A DNA stretch of 64,000 nucleotides from Corynebacterium minutissimum (GCF_000988205.1 NZ_LAYQ01000021.1:39361-103360), one strand, 5' to 3'. Positions 17,705-26,679 are shown, counted from the stretch's first letter. Notes: a model not told the origin generated them from the sequence alone. A program made the numbers and translations.

Positions 17705-19444
17705 CTATTTCAGCGCATAAAGCCTTAAAGCAGCGGAATCGAGGAACACAGGCACAACCTCACCGGGGGCCTTGCTGTATGCCGGTTGGTCTAGAGTCAC
17801 CCGTTGGCCATCGATCTCCACCAGGGTTGAGCTGCCTAAGTCAGCAAGAATTGTGGCGTTCAGCGCCCCGGTGCTGTCGAAGTTTAGTGCGCTCTGGGGG
17901 AAGGCCGCCCAGTGGTCACCGCTGCGAGCAGGAGTGAACACCCCATCGCGGAGGCTACCCCGTAGCAGATTGACGCCCGCTAGTTCCGCCATGAAGTGAG
18001 TGGTGGGCTGCTCCAGTAGCTGATCCACGGGTCCTTGGGAGATGACCTCGCCGGCTTCCATTACAGCGATGTCGTCTGCCAACGTGGTGAGGTCCACGCG
18101 GTTGTGAGTGACAATGATGGTGGTGCGGTCGGCCGCCGAGAGGCGCAACAGGTGGCGCCACCGGGCGGCTGATTCGACGTCCATGGCGGCAAAAGGCTCG
18201 TCCACGACCAGGACCTCCGGGCGCGCCGCAAGTGCGCGCAGGAGGGCAACCTGCGCGGCCTGCCCGCCGGAAAGCTCGGAAACATGGCCCAGCTCCTGCA
18301 ATCCAGCTGCGTTCAGCAACTCCTGGGTCCTTTGTGCATCCTTGGTCACCATGGTCAAAGCTTGTTCCACGGTGGCGGTGGGAGGCAGCCCGGGGTCCTG
18401 GGAGAGCATGACCACACGCTCGGCATTTGTCTGGGCTCCCTGTAAGCGCCCGCTAATGAAACGCATCAACGTGGTCTTTCCCGCGCCGTTGGGGCCAACC
18501 ACTGCGGTCACGCGCCCGCCACGGAACGACGTGGTGGTGGTACCAATCGTGACGACGAGATCGCAGGGAGAAACCTGCGGGGAGGTCATCGTGCGGAGCT
18601 TAACCGTGTCCATAGGCTGCAAAGCGCGCACAGCTTGCTCGCGGCGGCGGCGCAGCAGCAGAGGCATTCCGGCGGCGGTGAGCGTGAGGATGGCTATCCC
18701 AATCAACACGGCCGAAAGCGCATAGGCATTGTCCGCGCTGACCTCACGCTCAAGGTAGATGCCGCTGGGCATGGTCCGAGTAGAACCGGGCAGGGAGCCG
18801 GCGAAGGTGATCGTCGTTCCGAATTCACCCAGCGAGCGGGCGAAAGCTAGTGCTCCGCCCGTGAACACCGCAGGGAGGATAGCGGGCAGGATGATGCGCC
18901 GAAGAATGGTGCTGGGGCTCAGGCCGATGCCCCGCGCGCTGGCCACGACTTCGGGGTCGAGCTGCCGCAGCGCAGAATCCACCGCCACCACCACGAAGGG
19001 CAGGGTGACGAATAAGTGAGCTGCCACAACACCGGGAAAGGCGAAAGACACGTGCAGCCCAGCCTGCTCCAAAACCGGACCAAGCAGTCCGCGGCGCCCG
19101 AGCAGCGCGGTGAGTGCCAACCCGCCCACCACGGGAGGCATGGCCAAAGGGAGATAGACCACCAGACGCACAAGGTGAGACACGCGGCGCAGCTGCTGGA
19201 GCCACAGAGCCAGACAGGTGCCCAGGATCGTGGATAGCAAGGTAGACAACGCCGCCGCGGAAAGGCTGACGCGGAGGAGGTCATGGGTCGCCGGAGCGCT
19301 CAGCGTGTCGGCGAGCTTCGGCCAGGGCACTCGCACCCCGAGGGCGAGCACTGGGGCAAGGATGTAGACCGCAGCAAGCACGCCGGCGGCGATGACCGGC
19401 CACGTTGTCCGCGGGCGCTGTTCGTGCAATATCACGCGTGACAC
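17705..19444 (-). CDS. modBC: Fused molybdate ABC transporter permease and ATPase (ModBC)
   Basis: 579 residues. Residues 1-265 form a six-span permease with the EAA loop-like SARGIGLSPSTILRRIILP. Residues about 285-490 form the ATPase: Walker A VVGPNGAGKTTLM (about 320), signature ELSGGQAAQVALLRALA (about 395), Walker B VLVVDEPFAAMD and the switch His in IIVTHNRVD. A C-terminal beta-rich tail resembles the molybdate-binding TOBE fold. ModB and ModC are usually separate genes; here they are one polypeptide. The GTG start follows the modA stop directly (TAA-GTG). It powers molybdate uptake for the Mo-cofactor enzymes encoded nearby. Confidence 0.9.
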   Translation of the reverse strand: MSRVILHEQRPRTTWPVIAAGVLAAVYILAPVLALGVRVPWPKLADTLSAPATHDLLRVSLSAAALSTLLSTILGTCLALWLQQLRRVSHLVRLVVYLPLAMPPVVGGLALTALLGRRGLLGPVLEQAGLHVSFAFPGVVAAHLFVTLPFVVVAVDSALRQLDPEVVASARGIGLSPSTILRRIILPAILPAVFTGGALAFARSLGEFGTTITFAGSLPGSTRTMPSGIYLEREVSADNAYALSAVLIGIAILTLTAAGMPLLLRRRREQAVRALQPMDTVKLRTMTSPQVSPCDLVVTIGTTTTSFRGGRVTAVVGPNGAGKTTLMRFISGRLQGAQTNAERVVMLSQDPGLPPTATVEQALTMVTKDAQRTQELLNAAGLQELGHVSELSGGQAAQVALLRALAARPEVLVVDEPFAAMDVESAARWRHLLRLSAADRTTIIVTHNRVDLTTLADDIAVMEAGEVISQGPVDQLLEQPTTHFMAELAGVNLLRGSLRDGVFTPARSGDHWAAFPQSALNFDSTGALNATILADLGSSTLVEIDGQRVTLDQPAYSKAPGEVVPVFLDSAALRLYALK

Positions 19445-20167
19445 TTAGTCCACCGGGCTAAAACCGAATTTTTCCCAGGTGCTGTCAAAATCCGAGTCGA
19501 GGAGGTTGAGGACATCCTGAGCTTCGTCGTGTCGGGGTGAATCAGTTACCACCGCGCCCATGATCTCGTTACGGAAGTCTTCCGCGTGGTCCAGCGGAAT
19601 GGCCTCGACGTCCTCGCTAGCGGCGGCATCGGTGGAATAGACCCACCCGGCGTCCGCCTCACCGGAGGCGACCTTACCCAGGACGTCAGCTACCTGTCCC
19701 TCCAAGGAGGAAGCGTGCAGGTCCCAGTTGTTGGCCTCCATGATGCGCGTAGAGATGGCGCCGCAGGGCACGCTTGGGTCGCAGAGCACGAGGTGTGCTG
19801 AGGGATCCAGGTCGGCCGCGGAGCGCAGTCCCAAGGGATTGCCCTTCGGCACGACCATGACCATGACGTTGCTGGCTAGGGTCACGGGGGTGTCGACGGT
19901 GCCCTGAGCGGTCGCATCATCCATGGTCTCCCGGGAAGCCGTGAGGAGCAGATCTGCGGGAGCGCCTTCATTGATTTGCTGTACCAGGGCAGAAGAGCCG
20001 CCGTTGTTGAACGCCAGCGGGGTTTCAGACGCACTGGAGAGTTCGTCGTTGAGCACACGGGTGGAGGACGCGGCAAATACCTGCAACGGCTCGTCGGAGC
20101 TGGAGGAGCAGCCGCCGACAGTCAGCGCGGCGGCGAGAACAGAGACAGCAATTTTCAAGCGGCGCAT
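19445..20167 (-). CDS. modA: Molybdate-binding lipoprotein ModA
   Basis: 240 residues. A lipoprotein signal (MRRLKIAVSV ... TVGGC-SSSS) anchors it to the outer face of the membrane. The mature part has the ModA-type binding-protein pattern: LQVFAASSTRVLND, FNNGGSSALVQQINEGAPAD and VMVVPKGNPLGL. It delivers molybdate to the ModBC protein encoded immediately downstream. It follows the DUF2249 gene after 22 nt. Confidence 0.92.
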   Translation of the reverse strand: MRRLKIAVSVLAAALTVGGCSSSSDEPLQVFAASSTRVLNDELSSASETPLAFNNGGSSALVQQINEGAPADLLLTASRETMDDATAQGTVDTPVTLASNVMVMVVPKGNPLGLRSAADLDPSAHLVLCDPSVPCGAISTRIMEANNWDLHASSLEGQVADVLGKVASGEADAGWVYSTDAAASEDVEAIPLDHAEDFRNEIMGAVVTDSPRHDEAQDVLNLLDSDFDSTWEKFGFSPVD

Positions 20168-20189
20168 GGTGAGTTACGTTACGGCATCT

Positions 20190-20450
20190 TTACGCGGTCC
20201 GCGTGAATTTAATATGGACTTCCTTTGGTTCCTTCTTGAGGTATTCACGGTCGAAGGATTCTTCGCGCTGGTCCACTTCTTTGAGCAGCGGAAGCGGGTC
20301 GTGTGGAGCAATGAGAATCATGGATTCGCCCACGTTGAGGGTGCCGAGTGCCCCATGGATAGCGCCGTGGCGCACTGCATGAGGGATTTCGGACGCGTTA
20401 AGGGTGGGAATGTCGCGGCCCTTGGAAGTGTCGACAAGCGGCAAGTTCAT
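20190..20450 (-). CDS. DUF2249 domain protein
   Basis: 86 residues from ATG 20450, preceded by GAAAGGA. The family hallmark is MILIAPHDPLPLLKEV, the HDPLPL loop, followed by the C-terminal strand EVHIKF. DUF2249 proteins have no proven activity but occur repeatedly beside nitrite, NO and nitrate reduction genes in actinobacteria and other bacteria. Here it opens the minus-strand mod-arnR operon, back to back with the nitrite-reductase operon across a 72-bp gap. Confidence 0.8.
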   Translation of the reverse strand: MNLPLVDTSKGRDIPTLNASEIPHAVRHGAIHGALGTLNVGESMILIAPHDPLPLLKEVDQREESFDREYLKKEPKEVHIKFTRTA

Positions 20451-20522
20451 TGATGGATTCCTTTCGAGTTCTAGGGCGGCGGGCGTTGCTGCCCGTGCAA
20501 CTAATTTACTACGATTATATCC
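20451..20522. promoter_or_regulatory. Divergent promoter region of the nitrite and molybdate operons
   Basis: A 72-bp gap drives two divergent operons. It contains the overlapping inverted repeats GTTGC-TGCCCGT-GCAAC and CGGGC-GTTGCT-GCCCG, and the AT-rich tract TACGATTATAT next to the plus-strand start. This is a plausible operator for ArnR or an FNR/NO-type regulator; the bound protein is inference. Confidence 0.4.
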
Positions 20523-21743
20523 GTGCAAATAGGAATGTCGGATATGTCTCTGCGTGATGTCTCCCTGGCTTCGCGCCGGCGCTGGCACACCCTTGCCTTT
20601 AGCCTCGTCGCGTTCTGGATCGCGGTCGGCGTGGGAATCACCGTGGCAAGTTTTGGGGGAGCACCCGTCGTGTGGTGGGACCTCATCCACCCATTCACCC
20701 TCGGCGCGCTGACCACCGCGATCCTCGTGTTCAGTACCCACTTCACGGAGGCGCTCACCCGCACTCCGGCGGTCGGCTTCCGAGGGGTGGGCGCGCGGGT
20801 AGGCCTGGTTCAGGTGGGGCTGGTTCTTCTCCTTGTTGATCGCGCGGGCTATGACTGGGGCGTGCTCTCGGATAGTGGCTCGGCACTGGTCATCGCTGCC
20901 GTTGCGTGGCACCTGTGGGCGCTGTGGACCACGCTCCGGGGCTCTCTGTCTGGTTCTTTCGCCGTGACCGTTCCTTTTTATCTGGCGGCGGCCTGCTTCA
21001 TGGTGTTCTCGGTGCTACTGGTCATTCTGGCTGCGCACGGGGTAGGGAATTACTCGCTGTTGGTGGCCGCGCACTCACGCGGGATGGTGTGGGGCTTCGG
21101 CCTTCTTACCATCCTGGGCACGGTCATCACGCTGTTGCCCACGTTGACCCGAACCCCAATCTCAGCGGTTGCGCGGGTGCGGTGCAGCCGGGCTTTGACC
21201 GTGCATTGCGTGGGGCTGGGGGTGGCCATGCTTGCCGACGCCTCCGGGCTCACCCGCGCCGCCGGCATGGCGCAGCTGCTCACCGTGCTTGCTGCCGTAC
21301 TCATCATCCAGCCAGTGCTGGCCGGTGCGCTTGGTGGTGAGAAGACCACGGCTAGTGTGTCCGCGTTGGCGGGGCTGGTATGGATGGTGGCGCTCTGCGC
21401 CGGTGACGCCGCGGCCACCATCGCAGGGGCCTACCCACGCGCGGTCACGCTACTGCTCATGCCGGCGTTTCTGGGCGCCGGCCTGCTGCAGCTGGTCACC
21501 GGGGTGCTCCATCACATGCTGCCCATCCTGGCCGGGGCGGCCCGTCCCGCGCACGGGCATATTGCCGGGTTCCTGCGAGTAGGGCTCATTAACGTGGGCG
21601 GTGTGCTCAGCCTCCTCGGCATTGCAGGTGTGTCTGTAGCCGGGCTTATCATGATGGGGCTTGGACTCATCGCCAATATTGTGGCCCTGGCATGGGCCGT
21701 CGCATCATCTCAAGGAGAAGTTCATGTCAAGCGTGCCCGTTAA
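20523..21743 (+). CDS. Polytopic membrane protein paired with copper nitrite reductase
   Basis: 406 residues (GTG 20523; ATG 20535 and 20544 are alternatives) with about ten to twelve membrane spans. Histidines sit at span ends: DLIHPFTLGA, THFTEAL, VAWHLWAL, VAAHSRGMVWGFG and VLHHMLPIL, as in haem- or copper-binding membrane proteins such as NnrS and haem-copper oxidase relatives. The last 20 nt overlap nirK, so the two are co-expressed and probably work together, for example in electron delivery or NO handling. I could not assign a definite family; the NnrS-like description is tentative. Confidence 0.65.
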   Translation: MQIGMSDMSLRDVSLASRRRWHTLAFSLVAFWIAVGVGITVASFGGAPVVWWDLIHPFTLGALTTAILVFSTHFTEALTRTPAVGFRGVGARVGLVQVGLVLLLVDRAGYDWGVLSDSGSALVIAAVAWHLWALWTTLRGSLSGSFAVTVPFYLAAACFMVFSVLLVILAAHGVGNYSLLVAAHSRGMVWGFGLLTILGTVITLLPTLTRTPISAVARVRCSRALTVHCVGLGVAMLADASGLTRAAGMAQLLTVLAAVLIIQPVLAGALGGEKTTASVSALAGLVWMVALCAGDAAATIAGAYPRAVTLLLMPAFLGAGLLQLVTGVLHHMLPILAGAARPAHGHIAGFLRVGLINVGGVLSLLGIAGVSVAGLIMMGLGLIANIVALAWAVASSQGEVHVKRAR

Positions 21744-23097
21744 GAAGGAGCATTCCGAAAAGAAGTGGGCGTCCTGGCTCATCATCATCGTCGCGCTCCT
21801 CGCTGTCATTGGGCTGGCTGTGTTCAACTCGACCACAGGCAAGCAGGACCCAGCTACGGTGGCATCCGCCGACGCCGTGACTGTTGACGTCTCCGTGGAG
21901 GGCATGGCTTTTGTCCCGTCCTCCATTGACGTGGCAGCGGGCAGTCACCTCGTAGTGAATTTCACCAACACCGGTGACCAGGTTCATGACCTCAAGATTG
22001 GGCGCGAGGAGACGGGCCGGGTGGAACCGGGCGAGACCGTGCAGCTCGACGCCGGAATCATCGAGGAGTCTGTGGAAGGCTATTGCACGATCGCCGGGCA
22101 CAAGATGCAAGGTATGACGTTCATGGTCAACGTCGACGAGTCAGCATCCGGTGAGCATGATCATGCGGGGGCGTCGGAAAGCACCGGCTCCGCCGGCGCA
22201 CCGGCGACGGTGCCCTCGGCTGCCGAGCGCATGGCAGCCCGCGAGAACTTTAAGGCTTTTGATGCCTCCCTTGCCCCCGCCGAAGGCGAGCTCCATGAGG
22301 AAACGTGGGTGATGACTGAGGAAGAAGTCGAGGTTGCCCCAGGCGTGCGCCAAACCCGGTGGCTTTTCAACGGGCAAGCACCCGGGCCTACCTTGCGCGG
22401 CAAGGTAGGGGATAAGTTCCGCATCACCATCAAAAACGAGGGCTCGATGGGGCACTCGGTGGACTTTCACGCGGGTGAGGTCAACCCGGATGAGAACATG
22501 AAGTCGATCCAGCCGGGTGAATCGCTGACCTATGAATTCGTGGCACACAGGGCGGGTATCTGGATGTATCATTGCTCGACCATGCCGATGAGCTTGCACA
22601 TTGCCAATGGCATGGCGGGAGCGGTCATCATCGATCCTCGCGGGGAGGACGCGCTGGCAGACGTCGATGCGGAGTACGTCATGACGGCGAACGAGGTCTT
22701 TCTAGCCTCTGCGGGTAAGGAAGCTGAGGGCGCTAACGCGCAGCGCGTCAGCGACGGCGACTATGACCTCACGGCCTTCAATTACTATCCCAACCAGTAT
22801 GATGTTGCTCCGCTGCGCGCCAAGGTGGGCGATACCGTGCGCATCTGGGTGGTCAACCTCGGCCCGGATCTGCCGTTGAGCTTCCACGTCGTGGGCGAAC
22901 AATTCGACACCGTGTACAAGGAAGGCGCCTACCTGATTAAGGGCGCGAAGGATTCCGGCTCCCAGGCGCTCGACCTTCTACCTGCCCAGGGCGGATTCGT
23001 GGAGATGACCTTCAACGAGCCGGGCACCTATTCCTTTGTCAACCACCTCATGACGAATGCGGAGAAGGGGCAACACGGCCAGATTATCGTTGAGTAG
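21724..23097 (+). CDS. nirK: Membrane-anchored copper nitrite reductase with N-terminal cupredoxin
   Basis: 457 residues from ATG 21724 (GGAG 9 nt upstream). A membrane anchor at about 17-37 precedes an N-terminal cupredoxin (45-137) with a complete type 1 copper site: His88, Cys121, His126 and Met131. A linker and the two-domain NirK core follow. In the core, type 1 ligands are His244, Cys284, His292 and Met297; type 2 ligands are His249, His283 and His441; catalytic residues are Asp247 and His388. All are present, so it should reduce nitrite to NO outside the membrane. The fused cupredoxin probably feeds electrons to the core. The 3' end overlaps mobA by 14 nt on the other strand. Confidence 0.88.
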   Translation: MSSVPVKKEHSEKKWASWLIIIVALLAVIGLAVFNSTTGKQDPATVASADAVTVDVSVEGMAFVPSSIDVAAGSHLVVNFTNTGDQVHDLKIGREETGRVEPGETVQLDAGIIEESVEGYCTIAGHKMQGMTFMVNVDESASGEHDHAGASESTGSAGAPATVPSAAERMAARENFKAFDASLAPAEGELHEETWVMTEEEVEVAPGVRQTRWLFNGQAPGPTLRGKVGDKFRITIKNEGSMGHSVDFHAGEVNPDENMKSIQPGESLTYEFVAHRAGIWMYHCSTMPMSLHIANGMAGAVIIDPRGEDALADVDAEYVMTANEVFLASAGKEAEGANAQRVSDGDYDLTAFNYYPNQYDVAPLRAKVGDTVRIWVVNLGPDLPLSFHVVGEQFDTVYKEGAYLIKGAKDSGSQALDLLPAQGGFVEMTFNEPGTYSFVNHLMTNAEKGQHGQIIVE

Positions 23098-23649
23098 CAA
23101 GTCGCTCGCGCCGCGCTCGTAGCTCGTCCAAGGTGTCGATATCGCGTACTGCGGGCGTTGCCTCGATCTCGGCGATGGTGCCCGCGAGCCTCAGTAAGCG
23201 CATGGCCGGGTTGTTGCGTGGATCTCCGAGCTCCTCCAGCGCGCGGGTGAGGGCCTTAGTACGCCACAGCGCACACAGCGGTTGTAGGCTCCCGTCGAGG
23301 TAGCCACAGCGACATCCGCGCCCGAGCTACCCAGAGCCTTGTGGAGGGCAGGCAGTACCTGCGGGGAATCCGGGGCATCGACGGCAAAGACTGCTGTGGT
23401 AGCCCTCGCGTCACCAGCCAGTGCGGCGTGGCCCGCGGCGATACCTGCAGCTGGCCCGCCGAAGAGGGGGCTTTCGCACACCTGGGGCATGCCCAAACGA
23501 TAGGGCGAGACGACCGCTACCGGCGCGCCATAAGGAAGCTGGCGCAGGAGGCGGTCGATAAGGCGCTCACCGGCGAGAGTGATACTTGCCTTGTCCACGC
23601 CTCCCATGCGTGTGCCGCGTCCGCCCGCCAAAACAATGACACCTGGCAT
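23084..23649 (-). pseudogene. mobA: Molybdenum cofactor guanylyltransferase, apparent 1-base frameshift
   Basis: The N-terminal nucleotide-binding signature VIVLAGGRGTRMGGVDKA and the FAVDAPDSP metal-binding region identify MobA. The frame breaks near 23296-23298. Adding one C (ACCTC(C)GACGGG) gives TSDGSLQPLCALWRTKAL and an end at TAA 23084-23086, total 188 residues. As written the frame stops at 23191. MobA adds GMP to molybdopterin to form the cofactor used by nitrate-reductase-type enzymes. It starts 6 nt after moaC. Confidence 0.85.
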
Positions 23650-23655
23650 TGTTCT

Positions 23656-24141
23656 CTATCCTTCCGCGCCGGGCAGTTCGCGGGACCAATCACCCGAGCG
23701 ACCGCCGGACTTTGCGGTGATGCCGCAGCGCCGGATATAGGCGGAGCGGTCGACGCCTTTTACCATGTCGATGAGCGCTAGGGCGGCGATGTTCACCGCG
23801 GTGAGCGCCTCCATTTCCACGCCGGTGCGGTCGGCGGTGCGAACTGTGGCTTCGATGAAAACGTGGTCTTCACACAGCTCAATATCCACCGCACAGCCAT
23901 GTACCCCAATGGTGTGGGCCAGCGGAAGGAGATCAGGAACTTTCTTGGCCGCCGCGATGCCAGCAACACGCGCAACCGCAAGCACGTCGCCCTTAGGCAC
24001 GGTTCCCTCCTGCAGCGCGGTGAGAACTTCTGGTGAGCACGCGACCTCGCCTTGGGCGGTAGCTGTGCGTACCGTGGGCTGTTTTTCGGTGACGTCCACC
24101 ATGTAGGCGGAGCCGGCGGCATTGAGGTGAGTGAACTTCAT
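23656..24141 (-). CDS. moaC: Cyclic pyranopterin monophosphate synthase MoaC
   Basis: 161 residues. Family motifs are MVDVTEKQPTVRTA, KGDVLAVARVAGIAAAK, LPLAHTIGV and VRTADRTGVEMEALTAV, including the active-site Lys/His/Asp/Glu set. It acts after MoaA in the first step of molybdopterin synthesis. It lies between moeA (127 nt upstream, no other gene in the gap) and mobA. Confidence 0.95.
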   Translation of the reverse strand: MKFTHLNAAGSAYMVDVTEKQPTVRTATAQGEVACSPEVLTALQEGTVPKGDVLAVARVAGIAAAKKVPDLLPLAHTIGVHGCAVDIELCEDHVFIEATVRTADRTGVEMEALTAVNIAALALIDMVKGVDRSAYIRRCGITAKSGGRSGDWSRELPGAEG

Positions 24142-24268
24142 GTCTAAACAAGAATCCTTTCCTAGCGTGGACCTAGCCTAGCTGACGAAGAGTAGGCCGA
24201 TCCGGGTGTTCAGATGCGCGATCTTTGGCAGCAACGGAGGGGTGGGGATGTGGAGGCGGATTGTGAAG

Positions 24269-25486
24269 CTAGTAGGGGTAGACGGTAAGTTGCTCGCCGG
24301 CGGAGACCGGACTCGTCAGCAGCGCAAAGCCGTGTGTGCCCGGAAGGGCGGCAACGTGGTGGCTGCGCATACGCGGACCCGGCGGTGGGCTTGCGGTAAT
24401 GGATTCCGTCATGGTGATGGAGCACGGCTGAATGAGCGGGTGGTGAGGTTCGGGGAAGTCCGCACCGGCGACGGCCGTGAGGCACGGCCGGTCCTTGACA
24501 CCCGCGGGGCGGGGCAGTCCGCGCAGAGAGCGCAGCAGTTGGGTGAGGTAGAGGTGTGCGGAGACAAACGCCGCCACCGGGTTGCCCGGCAAACACACCA
24601 CGGGGATACCGTCCCAGAGCGCATGGCCCTGAGGCGCGCCGGGCCGTTGGTTGACGTGGCCGAACCAGTAAGAATCGCGTTCCACGGAATCCTCAATCAC
24701 GGCGCGGACCACGTCAAAGGCGCCGGCTGAGACGCCGCCGGTGGTGACAATGAGATCGGAATCCGCAGCGGCCGCGTTGAAGCGCCGCTGCAGCTCAATG
24801 GGGGAATCTCCACAGACCGTGCGGGTGATCTCGCAGAGACCGGTGGAAGAAATGAGGGCTTCGAGCATGGGCCCATTCGAATCGGAAAGCTGGCCGTTGA
24901 TCAGCTCCTTACCCGTGGCAATGATGGTTACTCGTGGGATGCGGTGAACCACGGCGCTGTCAACGCCGGCGGAGAGGCTGGCGGCGATAAGGGGGGCGTC
25001 GACAAGCGTGGCAGAACCGGCGAGTTGGTGGCCGGCGTCGATGTGGGAGCCGCGCCTCCGGATATGGTTACGGTCGGGCAGGTGGTGCACCGTGACGGTT
25101 TCAGGCACAGGCCCGGGTCCCGGGGGCACATCGGTGTTTTCTACTGGTATGACCAGGCCATCAAAACCCTCCGGAACCTCCCCGCCAGTCATAATTCGCA
25201 CCGCGGTCCCAGGACGCGGGACCTGGGCGGGTGAGCCTGCTGGGACATCACCTATAACAGGCAGCGTGAATGGGGTGGGTAAGTCATCAGGTGACGCCGG
25301 AGTTGGGATGAGGAAGCCGTCCATCGCCGAATTATCCCGCGGCGGGAGGGGAAGACGGGCGAAGAGTGGCTTGGCCAGAACGCGGCCTTGTACAAGGGGA
25401 GCGCGCTCAGCAGGCAGGGCGCGAATCAATGCGTGGAGGCGGTCGAAATACTCCTCGATGCTTAAGTCAGTGCCAGTGCTTGTCAT
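24269..25486 (-). CDS. moeA: Molybdopterin molybdenumtransferase MoeA
   Basis: 405 residues from ATG 25486, 10 nt after the moaA stop. Motifs are PRDNSAMDGF, GTAVRIMTGGEVPEG, the MPT-binding TTGGVSAGAFDVV and VVCLPGNPVAAFV, with the C-terminal domain IV (VAALPGTHGFALL). It inserts molybdate into MPT-AMP. In-frame codons upstream to 25558 lie inside moaA and are not family-like. It is part of the moaA-moeA-moaC-mobA run. Confidence 0.94.
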   Translation of the reverse strand: MTSTGTDLSIEEYFDRLHALIRALPAERAPLVQGRVLAKPLFARLPLPPRDNSAMDGFLIPTPASPDDLPTPFTLPVIGDVPAGSPAQVPRPGTAVRIMTGGEVPEGFDGLVIPVENTDVPPGPGPVPETVTVHHLPDRNHIRRRGSHIDAGHQLAGSATLVDAPLIAASLSAGVDSAVVHRIPRVTIIATGKELINGQLSDSNGPMLEALISSTGLCEITRTVCGDSPIELQRRFNAAAADSDLIVTTGGVSAGAFDVVRAVIEDSVERDSYWFGHVNQRPGAPQGHALWDGIPVVCLPGNPVAAFVSAHLYLTQLLRSLRGLPRPAGVKDRPCLTAVAGADFPEPHHPLIQPCSITMTESITASPPPGPRMRSHHVAALPGTHGFALLTSPVSAGEQLTVYPY

Positions 25487-25496
25487 TGCACCCAAT

Positions 25497-26629
25497 CTAG
25501 CCGCCGATGGCGGACATCGGGCGATCGGGCTGGAGGAATCCTTCATCATCCACACCATGGCCCGGCAGCTTCTTCCACATTTCGCCCGCCCACGCGGCGG
25601 CGAGTTCCGCGTCGCTAGCGCCGCTGCGCAACAAGTCCCGCAAGGACGTCTCCGAGTTGCCGAACAAGCAATTACGCACAGCGCCGTCCGCAGTGAGTCG
25701 CGTGCGGTCGCAATTGCCGCAGAAAGGCCTTGTCACGGATGCGATGACGCCGATTCGGCCTACCTGTATTAAGCCATCGCGCGCTTGCGCGGTCCACAGT
25801 GCGGCGGGGGCGGAGCTCGGGGCTTCTGCACAGGCGTGAGCTCGAATTCTTCTCCCAAACGAGCCAAAATATCTTCTGCGGTGACCATCCGGGAGCGTTC
25901 CCATTCTTCGCGCGGGCCTAATGGCATCTGCTCGATGAAGCGCAGCTGCGCGCCTCGCTCGAGGCAGTAGCGCGCCAAGGGGACGATGTCCTCTTCATTT
26001 ACTCCGGGCATAACTACGGCATTAACTTTGACCGTGCCCAGACGCCCTTCGCGGTGGGCGGCTGTGGCGGCTTCGATGGCGGCGAAGACATCGCCAAGCC
26101 TGTCGCGCCGGGTGAGACGGGCATAAAGCTCAGGATCAATGGTGTCTAGGGAGATGTTGACGCGGTCCAGCCCTGCGTCAATGAGGCCGTCCAGGCGGCG
26201 GGGGAGTCCCAAGCCATTGGTCGTCAGTGCGGTGGCGGGGGCCAACTCTTCGTCTGTGCGTAGCTGCGTCGTGGCGGCGATAATCTTCTCTAGCGACTTG
26301 CGCAGCAAAGGTTCGCCGCCGGTAAAACGTACCTGGCGAATGCCCAAGTGGGTTACGGCAATCCTGATGAGGCGGATGGTCTCGTCGTCGCTGAGCGTCT
26401 GTTCAGTGGGCATCCACTCGAGGCCCTCGGCGGGCATGCAATACGTACAGCGGAGGTTGCAGCGATCGGTCAGCGAGACTCGAAGGTCGCGCGCTTGGCG
26501 TCCATAACGGTCGAGCAAGTCGCGGCGACCATCGCTTAATGCAGGCGGCAGGTCCGGAGGCGTTGCGTCGGCACCGCCGCGGGTGGAACCGCGCGGGGAG
26601 GGCGTAGGCAGAAAGACGCGATCAGACAT
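25497..26629 (-). pseudogene. moaA: GTP 3',8-cyclase MoaA, apparent 1-base frameshift
   Basis: A repaired length of 377 residues is typical. The N-terminal radical-SAM cluster motif is CNLRCTYCMPAEG, followed by RFTGGEPLLR and TNGLGL. The C-terminal second 4Fe-4S site ([17 protein letters not shown] and later NCLFG) sits in another frame. The break is near 25820; one extra base after CAGAAG restores [14 protein letters not shown]. It makes the pterin ring precursor from GTP. The start at ATG 26629 (MSDRV) is likely; a GTG at 26638 is in frame. Confidence 0.9.
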
Positions 26630-26679
26630 TAACCACACTTTAGCCGGAGTAATAGCAGATCTATAGTCGCACGGCCCCT

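Noticed and set aside
21050..21421. Short minus-strand frames inside the NirK partner gene
   Set aside because: Low-complexity Ala/Thr/Ser shadows of a membrane protein.
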